From: an uncultured Clostridia bacterium
GTDB taxonomy: Bacteria > Bacillota > Clostridia > Oscillospirales > Acutalibacteraceae
Direction of reading: 5' to 3'
Length of the DNA: 64,000 nucleotides
Assembly: GCA_946500295.1 (NCBI GenBank)
Contig: CAMMVF010000008.1
Location: 1 to 64,000 of the forward strand
The first letter of the stretch is position 1. The number at the start of each line of letters is the position of its first letter. Of the stretch, positions 20,679 to 29,728 are shown one piece after another. Both the position numbers and the translations under genes were made by a program. The notes beneath the pieces were generated by a model. That model searched no databases. It had not been told where the DNA came from and saw only the letters and a program-made list of their open reading frames with translations.

Positions 20679-21467
20679 TCAATGGCTACCAGGTTCAATC
20701 ATCTTATTCCGCATTTTAAGTGCATTTAGAAATGAAATTTTCATTCTATTCTTCTGTATAACACGCCCTATCTCGAATATGCAGCCGCTTTCAAACGAGC
20801 CGGACATTCTGAAAAACTTATCGGTTTTCGAGCGAAAGTCTGTGCCGTCATAGTAATAGTCCTTGTACAGGTGAGACATATCGTATATTTTACTTTTCCC
20901 TGTCGCCTCAAAGTCGAAGGTCAGCTCGCCCTCGCCCTTGATAATTCCACAGTTTGCGCTGTGATTTCCGTTATGCACCACTGTCACTCCCATGGGCAAA
21001 TACAAGCTAAACCAGTGATCCTCCTGCTGTGTCCACGGATTAGCGGACGTTGCCAAGTTATTTAGTGTTTCAGCGTGACTTCTCGGGTTCCAAATCTCGG
21101 TCAACACAGGATCTCTGGCGAGAGAAATCGTAAACGGCAGTTCAAGCTTAATTGCGGATGGCTTTGAATAATCATCAAAAAAATCGCCGAGAGGATAATA
21201 TCTTTCTCCTTCAAAGCGTTTTCCTGTAATGGTATCCTCGTTTAATTGAAAGTTTATCTTGTCAGTATAGATTTTTACTATGTTGAAAATAATATCCCCT
21301 CTTATGTCATTTAGAGTGGAATCAGGATGGATGATATAGTCGTTTATGTAAGCCAATATCTTTTCAAGGCGCTCTTTGCGCTCTTGACGTTCCTTTCGCG
21401 CCTTCCGGCTCACTTTTTCAGGTTTGTCATCTGGATTTTTTAGTATGAAATTCTTCTTAAAAGCCAT
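20679..21467 (-). CDS. Hypothetical protein (possibly DUF6710-like)
   Basis: Long ORF, likely start MAFKKNFILKN; NNLATSANPWTQQEDHWFSLYLPMGVTVVHNGNHSANCGI. Confidence 0.6.
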   Translation of the reverse strand: MAFKKNFILKNPDDKPEKVSRKARKERQERKERLEKILAYINDYIIHPDSTLNDIRGDIIFNIVKIYTDKINFQLNEDTITGKRFEGERYYPLGDFFDDYSKPSAIKLELPFTISLARDPVLTEIWNPRSHAETLNNLATSANPWTQQEDHWFSLYLPMGVTVVHNGNHSANCGIIKGEGELTFDFEATGKSKIYDMSHLYKDYYYDGTDFRSKTDKFFRMSGSFESGCIFEIGRVIQKNRMKISFLNALKMRNKMIEPGSH

Positions 21468-22203
21468 GATCTTCAAGCCCCTTCAACATTCCGCTTAACA
21501 CCTCGCAAACGCAAGCACAGAGGAAAAGAGCGTCGTTCCATTCCTCGGGCTTGCTGCGTCGTTTTGTATATACTCTCAAATGATAGCACAGCAAATTGTA
21601 GAGCGCAATCGTCCAGTCAAGCGGAGTAGAAAGATAAGTACAATTACCATTTTTCACCTTATCCTTATTTTCCTCCTTCGTGATTGGGTTGACACGATAT
21701 TTTATCGCTGCGGAAAAGTAGATTGCAGAGGTTATCAGGTGATACAGGCTGTCTCCCTTAGTTTCAAAAATATATTTGTACCGTACCTCGGTGAATTTCT
21801 TGTATGCAGTTAATCCATTTGCAATTTTTATATGAATTGAACTCGTTTTTCCCCATAACAATTCATGAATCGGCTTATCCTTTTCTTCAAAGCTGACTGT
21901 CTCGACAAGCTCCATTAAGCCGATTTTCGCCTCCTCCGGGCAAGATATTTTTTGTTTATCGCTGCCGTTTTGCTCAAAAAAATGCTCTGCGGCAATTTTT
22001 GCGGCGATCACTGTCTCTCTCATTTTCTTGAATGTGTAGGGTTCTCTGTCCTCATAATATTTTGCTCTGATAGGCTCCAAAATCTCCATAAGAGCAATAC
22101 GCTGAAGGACTGTGCCGAACTTCTGATGGATAAAGCTGTGTTTTTTAAGCTCAAGTTCACTTTTGCGGTTTCTCTTTTCGTATCCTTGTTTTTTTCTTAG
22201 CAT
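21457..22203 (-). CDS. Hypothetical protein paired with 20679-21467
   Basis: Start MLRKKQGYEKRNRK behind AAGGAG; 3' end overlaps the next gene. Confidence 0.65.
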   Translation of the reverse strand: MLRKKQGYEKRNRKSELELKKHSFIHQKFGTVLQRIALMEILEPIRAKYYEDREPYTFKKMRETVIAAKIAAEHFFEQNGSDKQKISCPEEAKIGLMELVETVSFEEKDKPIHELLWGKTSSIHIKIANGLTAYKKFTEVRYKYIFETKGDSLYHLITSAIYFSAAIKYRVNPITKEENKDKVKNGNCTYLSTPLDWTIALYNLLCYHLRVYTKRRSKPEEWNDALFLCACVCEVLSGMLKGLEDHGF

Positions 22204-22312
22204 AGGTATTCTCCTTGTTTTTGCAATCCCGGCAGAAAAAGAAAAGCCCAAAGCCCGAGCCGGGCGTTGTAATCTTTCCCTGAGCAGGAAAGCCAAGTGT
22301 TTTTAAATTTTT

Positions 22313-22363
22313 ACGCAAAAACCCGAGATGGCAAAACGAAGCTGTTTGTGCAATCTCGGGTTT
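22313..22363 (-). terminator. Terminator-like hairpin downstream of repA
   Basis: AACCCGAGAT / ATCTCGGGTT stem followed by TTT on minus strand. Confidence 0.6.
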
Positions 22364-22470
22364 GCATATAAATATCCTAATATACTCTTAGTATTAGCAG
22401 AGAGTATAGTAGAGATATTCTGTTATTCTTTTTCTGTAGGTTAAAGTGGGTAGTAGATAGACCTCCGATT

Positions 22471-23184
22471 TCAAGTACTACCCCACGTGTTAATAAAATA
22501 TTCATATTTGCATAAATTGACCCATTTAAAGCCTTGACTTTTAACCATAACCTCTGTATCATGTAATTGAAAGGCAGAATAATAAGTTATGGTTGCTTTA
22601 TTTCTTCTTATTTTGACCGTTCGCAGGGCTCGGAGGGAATAGTGATTATCTGAATAAGCGCCCAGCTTGTTTTTTACCATCATCTTTCTAATGAGCCTTA
22701 AACTCACAAGGTCAGCTATGATTTTTATCACAGCTGACCTTGTACTTTTTAGAGCCGTTGCCATATCGTTATAGCTGTTCCACATACTATCGGTTTTGCT
22801 GGATATAGCCTTGCAGATAAAAAGATACACACGAAGGTGCGAGGGCTTTAAAATCCTCCTTAGTACAACGTCTCTGTTGACCTTAAAATAGCCCTCTGAG
22901 GCGTTTTTATGGCTGAGATAGTAAATTGTAACACCGAGGCGATAAATCCCCTTTACGGGGCGTTTCTGCGCTAAAATAAAGCCGCACCCGCAAAGCTTGC
23001 GGATGCAGCGTGAAACAGTTTCTTCTTTTTTGATACCCAGCTTTTCAGCAATGGTTTTCTGGCTGATTTGCACTACGTTATTTCGTGCTGCGGCACACAG
23101 AACAGCCAGTACGCCAATTTCGTTAGCCGACAAGCCGTAGTCAAATACGCTGTTCGGCAGGTAAAAGTAGTTTAGTTTGTCCAT
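22471..23184 (-). CDS. RepA_N-type replication initiator / helix-turn-helix protein
   Basis: MDKLNYFYLPNSVFDYGLSANEIGVLAVLCAAARNNVVQISQKTIAEKLGIKKEETVSRCIRKL winged-helix pattern. Confidence 0.7.
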   Translation of the reverse strand: MDKLNYFYLPNSVFDYGLSANEIGVLAVLCAAARNNVVQISQKTIAEKLGIKKEETVSRCIRKLCGCGFILAQKRPVKGIYRLGVTIYYLSHKNASEGYFKVNRDVVLRRILKPSHLRVYLFICKAISSKTDSMWNSYNDMATALKSTRSAVIKIIADLVSLRLIRKMMVKNKLGAYSDNHYSLRALRTVKIRRNKATITYYSAFQLHDTEVMVKSQGFKWVNLCKYEYFINTWGST

Positions 23185-23199
23185 GCGTCGGCTCCTTTC
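22952..23199. repeat. 248-bp direct repeat, left copy (repA 5' end and RBS)
   Basis: Aligns with 24917-25164 with one mismatch (G23179 / A25144), offset 1965. Confidence 0.95.
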
Positions 23200-23252
23200 G
23201 GTTATTAATCAAAAGAGCAGAAGATAAAGCAGTGTATTTCAATTGCGTAGCT

Positions 23253-23822
23253 TTATCTTCTACTCTTTTTTTTATAAGACTTTTTTCTTGTATATATAAT
23301 CGGTGAAATTGGATGATCATTAAAAGGCTCTCTAAGCTCATACTTTAACGTGTACTGGTCTTCGTATCTTATTATTATGGCACGAGGTCTGTCTGCGTGT
23401 TTGATTATAAAGGTTATTTTATCTTTATTATTAAGAATCTTGTGTGGAAAATTATTTACCCTACGTTCTGATTCATTAAACCTAAGGTATGTAATAGTAG
23501 CAGTACCCTCTACACATTCAATTGTAACATAATGATTATTTGTACTATATTCAACCTTTTCTGCCTTTCTAATACTAATAATTGCTTTTTGCTCAATAGC
23601 ATATTTTTCGCTGTATTCATCGTTTTCCTCAGGTATGATTTTTTGTAAGTAATAAAATACACTTTTGTCCATTGTATGATTTGCATTGTTTTTATTGTTA
23701 CAGTGGGTCAAATAAACCTTAGGACATACAGGCAGTATTCTTTTCTTATCCCTCTCAGATAATTGAGCAAAAAAATATTGTAAAACTTTAGACCATAAGG
23801 ACGAAATCAACCTATTAATCAT
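23253..23822 (-). CDS. Hypothetical protein in repA-bracketed cassette
   Basis: 189-aa ORF overlapping the 3' end of the next upstream gene; no recognised family. Confidence 0.65.
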   Translation of the reverse strand: MINRLISSLWSKVLQYFFAQLSERDKKRILPVCPKVYLTHCNNKNNANHTMDKSVFYYLQKIIPEENDEYSEKYAIEQKAIISIRKAEKVEYSTNNHYVTIECVEGTATITYLRFNESERRVNNFPHKILNNKDKITFIIKHADRPRAIIIRYEDQYTLKYELREPFNDHPISPIIYTRKKSYKKKSRR

Positions 23823-24705
23823 AGCTGTTCCTCTTTTTTAAGTCAATTCTTCCATGAGACTTATATGGCTCACTGGTTAAGGAAAGTAAAAATGTGCTGA
23901 ATCTGGATTTAGGCTGCTTTAGTAAAATACTATCGCCAAAAAGAGATTTCTTAAAAATATAATAATATAGCATATCGACAACAGATGTAATACTTTGGGT
24001 ATCAATCAGACACAACACATTGATTTCTCTACATTGCAAAATTAGGTTGACACCTATAATATGGTTATCTGAAAGGATATCATCTCCACCTATATTGTCA
24101 TACGGAATATAATCGTCATAAAGAGTCTCGTTTTCCATCGTGCCAAGATAATACTTCAATTCCAGTGGTTTCCATTCGTCTATAATATTATAAAGACTTC
24201 TAGGATTTAACTGGGGATTAGTAACGAACAGTTGTCTGTCTGTGATGTCAACGTATGTCGTTCTATCTAAGTAAAATATACAATTACGCTTAAACTGACT
24301 ACTAAAATTAACACTCTTATCAATTTTGTTTTTAATCGGAGTACCATTCTTAGAAAAATGAATCACTAATCCTGGATTATATTTCAAGTCGTATGCTTCA
24401 TCTTCAGTAAAACCCAAAAACACTAGTATATCAGCGGTTCTTGATGGGCCCGTTCCTCCGTAACCGCAATTTAGACCTGTTAAATGTATTTGATTTCCAT
24501 TCCAACCTTCAGCTACAAACGTCGTGTATTCATCAATATCATAGTCACTAAATATAAAATTCTGATAATCGAAATAGACAGATAGCTTTTTAATTGGCTC
24601 GATTTCATGATAACGCTCCTTAAAAAAGTCACGATCCATATAGCTATTTCTATAATGGTCATTGTTCTTTATTATCATTAGAATTTGCACCTCTCGTTTT
24701 TTCAA
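23815..24705 (-). CDS. Hypothetical protein in repA-bracketed cassette
   Basis: 296-aa ORF; no recognised family. Confidence 0.65.
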   Translation of the reverse strand: MKKREVQILMIIKNNDHYRNSYMDRDFFKERYHEIEPIKKLSVYFDYQNFIFSDYDIDEYTTFVAEGWNGNQIHLTGLNCGYGGTGPSRTADILVFLGFTEDEAYDLKYNPGLVIHFSKNGTPIKNKIDKSVNFSSQFKRNCIFYLDRTTYVDITDRQLFVTNPQLNPRSLYNIIDEWKPLELKYYLGTMENETLYDDYIPYDNIGGDDILSDNHIIGVNLILQCREINVLCLIDTQSITSVVDMLYYYIFKKSLFGDSILLKQPKSRFSTFLLSLTSEPYKSHGRIDLKKRNSYD

Positions 24706-24835
24706 GCATTGCTTTTAACATGTGTATTTTTACCTCTTGCTGAAGAAATTTTTTGTAAGCAGAGTATAACAGGTAAGATAATCCCAAAATTACTAATAAT
24801 AAAATGAAAATAAAAACAAAAAATATCCAGTACAT
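24659..24835 (-). CDS. 58-aa single-TM microprotein in the cassette
   Basis: MYWIFFVFIFILLLVILGLSYLLYSAYKKFLQQEVKIHMLKAMLEKTRGANSNDNKEQ; overlaps the start of the 296-aa gene; below the ORF-track cutoff. Confidence 0.5.
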   Translation of the reverse strand: MYWIFFVFIFILLLVILGLSYLLYSAYKKFLQQEVKIHMLKAMLEKTRGANSNDNKEQ

Positions 24836-24858
24836 TATTTAACACCTCTATTATATAA

Positions 24859-25149
24859 TTATTGTGAAATTATTTCAACATTCTGTAGCATATTTTTACT
24901 TTTTACGATGAATATTTTTACGGGGCGTTTCTGCGCTAAAATAAAGCCGCACCCGCAAAGCTTGCGGATGCAGCGTGAAACAGTTTCTTCTTTTTTGATA
25001 CCCAGCTTTTCAGCAATGGTTTTCTGGCTGATTTGCACTACGTTATTTCGTGCTGCGGCACACAGAACAGCCAGTACGCCAATTTCGTTAGCCGACAAGC
25101 CGTAGTCAAATACGCTGTTCGGCAGGTAAAAGTAGTTTAGTTTATCCAT
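24859..25149 (-). pseudogene. Truncated repA duplicate
   Basis: First 78 aa identical to 22471-23184, then unrelated IFIVKSKNMLQNVEIISQ. Confidence 0.9.
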
Positions 25150-25164
25150 GCGTCGGCTCCTTTC
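24917..25164. repeat. 248-bp direct repeat, right copy
   Basis: See 22952-23199. Confidence 0.95.
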
Positions 25165-25360
25165 AAGAAATTAATTATCGGTGCAATCCCTGGTGAGGAG
25201 GATTCGAGATATCGGGTAATAGTTTTTTCTCCTCGTCACTAACTAGCAGACCGAGTTTATCATACATCTTCAAAAAATCATCGGCAAGCTTGTATTGGTG
25301 TGCAACAAGACTATCTCATCTCCATTTTACAACATTTTTATTCCAAAGTTGCAAATCAGC

Positions 25361-26344
25361 TCACCTCCTCGGCGGAGGAATAGACTTCACTTGTTGACTT
25401 TGTTCGCTTGCTAATCTAACCTTCAGGGAATCGTTCCAGTCGTTTTGCTGGTACGGCGGCAGGTGATTTACACATTTATAGCCCTTTGCAGTAAACTTTT
25501 CGGCTATGCGCCTAGCCGCTATTTGGCCGTGATTTTCGATTGCTTTATCATCGTTATTGAGACAAATATGTATTTCGGTAAACTGCGGATTGTCCTCGAG
25601 GATCTGAGACAAGCCTAAATCCGAAAGTCCATTGAGGCTCACTCTGTTTTGGTTATAGTAAGCGAATGGATTGCCCTTGAGCTTATTAACCATTGTCGCA
25701 TGAGACATACACTCGATAGGAGACTCAAATACATACAGCTTAGAGCTTTGGCTTCTTAGCATTGAAAAGGTATAATGCTTGTCGCTTCCCTCAACCTCTC
25801 CTCGGAATTTTACGCTGTCAGCTGTACCTCGCTTAACCGCTGATCTTGCTTTGCCGTCGATATCAAATCCTACGAAAACGGCGTTGTGATGCTCGTCCTC
25901 ATAAAGCTGTTCTGTGCGTACCAGGTCGCTTATAATTGATGAATCAATTCCCCGTGTTTTGCACAGGTATGCAAAAAGCCGCTTGTACTGACCCTCGAAT
26001 TTTTCGGGCAGTTCAAACGGCTTTTTTTCTTTCTGTTTAATTTCTGTTTTCGGCGCTTGAGCGTATGATATTCCGTTACCTATTATTTCCTGAAGCGCTT
26101 CAGGATAAGACATATTTTCGATTTTCTGTAAAAACGATATTGCGTCTCCTCCCGAAATTCCTCTGGAGTTCCAATGCCAGCCACGCTGATCAGGACTTAT
26201 TATGAGGCTGTCGTGTTCTCTACAGCTAAATCCTCGTCCTTTCGGCTTGAATGTAAATCCATAACGCCTTGACAGCAGCTCCATCGTGCTTATTCTCCTA
26301 GCGTTCTCTTTTTCTTCTTCTGAAAAAGCTCTTAATTTTGCCAT
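25361..26344 (-). CDS. DUF3991/Toprim-domain primase-like protein
   Basis: MAKLRAFSEEEKENARRISTMELLSRRYGF; SCREHDSLIISPDQRGWHWNSRGISGGDAISFLQKIENMSYPEAL; VFESPIECMSHATM. Confidence 0.8.
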   Translation of the reverse strand: MAKLRAFSEEEKENARRISTMELLSRRYGFTFKPKGRGFSCREHDSLIISPDQRGWHWNSRGISGGDAISFLQKIENMSYPEALQEIIGNGISYAQAPKTEIKQKEKKPFELPEKFEGQYKRLFAYLCKTRGIDSSIISDLVRTEQLYEDEHHNAVFVGFDIDGKARSAVKRGTADSVKFRGEVEGSDKHYTFSMLRSQSSKLYVFESPIECMSHATMVNKLKGNPFAYYNQNRVSLNGLSDLGLSQILEDNPQFTEIHICLNNDDKAIENHGQIAARRIAEKFTAKGYKCVNHLPPYQQNDWNDSLKVRLASEQSQQVKSIPPPRR

Positions 26345-26672
26345 AGTAAATCTCCTCTCCATCTAACTTATTTATTTTTTGTACTTTCTTTGTATATCCG
26401 TAGCTCAGGACATAGGCTGCGATGATATAAATCAAAACAGAGATGTCGCTAAATATCAGGCCAACAGCAGACACTATCCCGGTAATAATACAGCAGGGCA
26501 AAACATATCTCATAACCACCTTTTTGACCAGTTGCTTTTGATCTGAATAATCATTCCTCGTATCTGAAAAGATGGTCGGGATTTCCCGGTAGCTTAATTC
26601 TATATTTGTTCTGCGTTTCACAAAGTAAATCCAGCAGAAAATAAAAGAAAAAATCAGTATCATAGTTATCAC
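26298..26672 (-). CDS. Small membrane protein
   Basis: Hydrophobic ORF overlapping the Toprim gene start. Confidence 0.55.
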   Translation of the reverse strand: MITMILIFSFIFCWIYFVKRRTNIELSYREIPTIFSDTRNDYSDQKQLVKKVVMRYVLPCCIITGIVSAVGLIFSDISVLIYIIAAYVLSYGYTKKVQKINKLDGEEIYYGKIKSFFRRRKRER

Positions 26673-28768
26673 TTCTTTGTTCTTTTTCTTGCAAACTCAA
26701 ACTCTATTTTTCTAGTAGATTTATTTAATACAAGCTTTGCTGAAAATTCCTTGCCTGATTTGCCCGTGAAGCCTTTGAGTTCCCCGGTCTGTCCCTTCTC
26801 GCAGAGTGATTTTACCTGGGATTTGGTAAGCTTTTTTCCGGCTATGGTTTTCCAAATAGAAAAGCTGCACCCCGCCTTATATCCGGTGCAGCTAAAGCTT
26901 TTTTCAAGCTCTCTCATTGGCCGGCCGCAAAATGGACAGCTAAGCTCTGCTTGAGATTGTATCTGTTTGCCCGTGTAAGCGTCTTTATGTTTTAGAAACT
27001 CCTCAACAACACTATTTTGTATAGCGTTTACATCCAATCTTCCGGCTCTTATCTCCTCCTGAAGGAGCCACCATTTTGCCGTGATATCCGGTGTTTTTAT
27101 ATTTTGCGGCAGAAGATGATAGAACTCTCTGCCTAGCTGAGTTGACACTATGCTTTTACCCTTTCTTTCGATAAAACCTCGTTTGAACAGCGTTTCAATG
27201 GTGCTTACTCTGGTAGCAACCGTACCAATTCCGCCGTGTTCGCCCTTTTTCTCCTTGTCCTTCTCAATCAGGATTTTTTTGATTTCAGGATTTTGCACGT
27301 ATTTCGCAATCGACGCCATATCGTCAATCAAGGTCTGATCCTGGTACGGCTTCGGAGGAGAGGTTTCCTTTTCCTTGGTCTTGACCTCAACAACCGACGT
27401 GCGCCACTGCCCGGCAGAAATAAAAATCTTTGAAAAATCATCATTTTTCTCACCGCCAAAGAACTCCTTAAATCCCATGCTAATGAGCTTTTTGGACTTG
27501 TATTCCATCCGGCCGTCGTGACCGAGATCAATAACCGATATTGACTCCTCATATTTCAATGGCGGCAAGAACTGCATTATGTATCTCTCGCAGACTGATA
27601 CATAAACATTTCTCTCCTTTTCCGACATCTGTGAAATGTCAATATCTCTTTTCTGAGGGATTATGGCATGGTGAGCCGAAACATTTTTGTCGTTAAAGCA
27701 GGCTGAATGTATGCTTGTATCGCAGGGATAATTCATACCTATATTTTTTAAAACTATGGGGAGAACAAGCGGAGCCTGCTCGTAATGCTCCTCCTTCAGA
27801 TACTGACAGTCAGTGCGGTTATACGTTATAGCTTTAAACTTCTCACGGAGGTTTTGCAAAATAGTATTGACCTCCTCGAGAGTATAGCCGTATCTTTTTG
27901 ACATATCTCCGCAAAACTTAGTATGGTTGTACGGTAAAGGAGGCGAGTTCTTTGATTGCTTAATTGTTGTGCTGCAAGTACAGGATTTCAACTCAGCTGC
28001 AAGCTTTTCTGACAGTTCCTTTACCGTGGTTATATTGTCTATTCTTTCTCCATAAAGTTCCTTATTGTGTACAAATTTAAAATCCACATTTCCAAATTCT
28101 CCAACTGAGCAAGCAGCAAAAATCTCGTAGTATTTCTGCTTGATATGCTTTGCTATCGCTTCATCACGGTTTACTATCAATCCGAGCGTAGGTGTTTGTA
28201 CTCTGCCGACGCTCAGCTTGCAGCTGTTTTTGATGGAAACAAGACGGCTTTCGTTAATTCCGAAGCAATAATCTGCCATCTGACGAGCATAGGCTGCGTC
28301 TCCGTCTCGCCTACAATCTTTGTTATTCTTTAGATTTCTAAACTCTGCCCTTATATTCTCACCAATATTATCGTTGATATAGACGCGATAAACAGGCTTT
28401 GTAAATCCAAAATAGTCTATGATTTCATCAATGAGGAGCTGACCCTCGTCGTCGGGATCGCCTGCATTAATTATGCACTCGCAATCAGTTCGCTTCATCA
28501 GCTGACCGATAAGGTTAAGACGTTCCTCCTTGCTTTTGTCGGGCTTTTTCTTCCAGTTTTTGAAGGTAATAGGCAGGGTTTCCATGCGCCAAGCCTTTAG
28601 TTCAGAGTTGTATTCCTCGGGGGAGCAAAGCTCAAGCAGGTGTCCAAAGGCTGAGATTATGGTGTAATTATCATCATACATAACACCTCCTTCGTATTTT
28701 CCGTTTCTTAAAATAGCTCCGGCTATGTCCTTGGCAAGCTCGGGCTTTTCTGCAATTACTAATTTCAT
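26669..28768 (-). CDS. topB: DNA topoisomerase III
   Basis: MKLVIAEKPELAKDIAGAIL; INAGDPDDEGQLLIDEI; SVGRVQTPTLGLIVNRD; C-terminal CPFCGRPM zinc motif. Confidence 0.95.
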   Translation of the reverse strand: MKLVIAEKPELAKDIAGAILRNGKYEGGVMYDDNYTIISAFGHLLELCSPEEYNSELKAWRMETLPITFKNWKKKPDKSKEERLNLIGQLMKRTDCECIINAGDPDDEGQLLIDEIIDYFGFTKPVYRVYINDNIGENIRAEFRNLKNNKDCRRDGDAAYARQMADYCFGINESRLVSIKNSCKLSVGRVQTPTLGLIVNRDEAIAKHIKQKYYEIFAACSVGEFGNVDFKFVHNKELYGERIDNITTVKELSEKLAAELKSCTCSTTIKQSKNSPPLPYNHTKFCGDMSKRYGYTLEEVNTILQNLREKFKAITYNRTDCQYLKEEHYEQAPLVLPIVLKNIGMNYPCDTSIHSACFNDKNVSAHHAIIPQKRDIDISQMSEKERNVYVSVCERYIMQFLPPLKYEESISVIDLGHDGRMEYKSKKLISMGFKEFFGGEKNDDFSKIFISAGQWRTSVVEVKTKEKETSPPKPYQDQTLIDDMASIAKYVQNPEIKKILIEKDKEKKGEHGGIGTVATRVSTIETLFKRGFIERKGKSIVSTQLGREFYHLLPQNIKTPDITAKWWLLQEEIRAGRLDVNAIQNSVVEEFLKHKDAYTGKQIQSQAELSCPFCGRPMRELEKSFSCTGYKAGCSFSIWKTIAGKKLTKSQVKSLCEKGQTGELKGFTGKSGKEFSAKLVLNKSTRKIEFEFARKRTKK

Positions 28769-28808
28769 TTTAATCTCTCGCTTTCTATTTTTTCTGAAAA
28801 AATAACAC

Positions 28809-28852
28809 TTGTAAAGCATATTGTTGACATTTGCTTTACAACGGGATATAAT
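28809..28852 (+). promoter_or_regulatory. Antitoxin-gene promoter with palindromic operator
   Basis: TTGACA (28824-28829), 17 nt, TATAAT (28847-28852); perfect inverted repeat TTGTAAAGCA (28809-28818)/TGCTTTACAA (28832-28841) flanks the -35. Confidence 0.75.
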
Positions 28853-28877
28853 AATATCAAGAAAAGGAGTTGATATT

Positions 28878-29135
28878 ATGGCTCAAACAATGGTTAATTT
28901 CCGTATGGATGAAGATTTAAAAAAGAGCATGGAGCAGGTTTGCAAGGAAATGGGGATGAGCATGACTACCGCTTTTACAATTTTTGCAACAAAAGTAAGT
29001 CGTGAAAAGAGGATACCGTTTGAGGTGTCTGCTGATCCTTTTTACAGCTCTGACAATATGGAAAGACTTAGAAAGTCTATTGCAGATATGGAATCCGGCG
29101 TTAATGTAAGCGAACACGAGCTTATCGGAAAATAA
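28878..29135 (+). CDS. RelB/DinJ-type antitoxin, no adjacent cognate toxin
   Basis: AAGGAG then MAQTMVNFRMDEDLKKSMEQVCKEMGMSMTTAFTIFATKVSREKRIPFEV. Confidence 0.85.
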   Translation: MAQTMVNFRMDEDLKKSMEQVCKEMGMSMTTAFTIFATKVSREKRIPFEVSADPFYSSDNMERLRKSIADMESGVNVSEHELIGK

Positions 29136-29165
29136 TCTTTACAAAATTAGTCTCGTGTTATACAA

Positions 29166-29184
29166 TGTAATACGCGGTATTACA
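29166..29184 (+). promoter_or_regulatory. RelBE operator palindrome
   Basis: TGTAATAC-gcg-GTATTACA immediately upstream of relB. Confidence 0.6.
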
Positions 29185-29202
29185 AATTAAGGAGTGAAAG
29201 TT

Positions 29203-29424
29203 ATGACTATTTCATTAAGATTAAATGATGCTGATATGGAAATCATCAAAGCTTATGCTGAAATGAATGGAATATCTGTATCTGAGCTTTTTAGACGTTC
29301 TGTATTGGAGCGTATTGAAGATGAGTTTGACTTACAAACTTACAATAAAGCTATAGAAGAATACAAACAAAATCCCGTGTCTTACCCACTTGAGGATGTC
29401 ATAAAGGAGTTGAATTTGGGTTGA
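29203..29424 (+). CDS. RelB-like antitoxin
   Basis: MTISLRLNDADMEIIKAYAEMNGISVSELFRRSVLERIEDE; stop overlaps toxin start. Confidence 0.85.
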   Translation: MTISLRLNDADMEIIKAYAEMNGISVSELFRRSVLERIEDEFDLQTYNKAIEEYKQNPVSYPLEDVIKELNLG

Positions 29425-29696
29425 GATACTCAGTAGAGTTATCGGATAGAGCTAAAAAACAGCTTAAAAAGCTGGATAAGGCTACAGCTAAACTCATAAC
29501 TTCTTGGCTTTTAAAAAATTTGCAAGGGTGTGAAAATCCTCGTCTGCTGGGTAAAGGATTGGTAGCTAATAGAAGCGGACAATGGCGGTATCGTATAGGC
29601 GATTACCGAGTCATTGCTGACATTCAAGATGATAAAATTCTCATACTTGTTCTTGCTATTGGTCATAGACGTGATATTTATAATGCAAAAAGTTAA
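29421..29696 (+). CDS. RelE/ParE-family toxin
   Basis: RYSVELSDRAKKQLKKLDKATAKLI...GQWRYRIGDYRVIADIQDDKILILVLAIGHRRDIY. Confidence 0.9.
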   Translation: MRYSVELSDRAKKQLKKLDKATAKLITSWLLKNLQGCENPRLLGKGLVANRSGQWRYRIGDYRVIADIQDDKILILVLAIGHRRDIYNAKS

Positions 29697-29728
29697 GCGA
29701 CGCAGCTCCTATGATTAGGTCATGGGAG

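Noticed and set aside
26751-28333. Antisense ORFs within topB
   Set aside because: Fully overlapped by a clear TopB coding region; no independent support.
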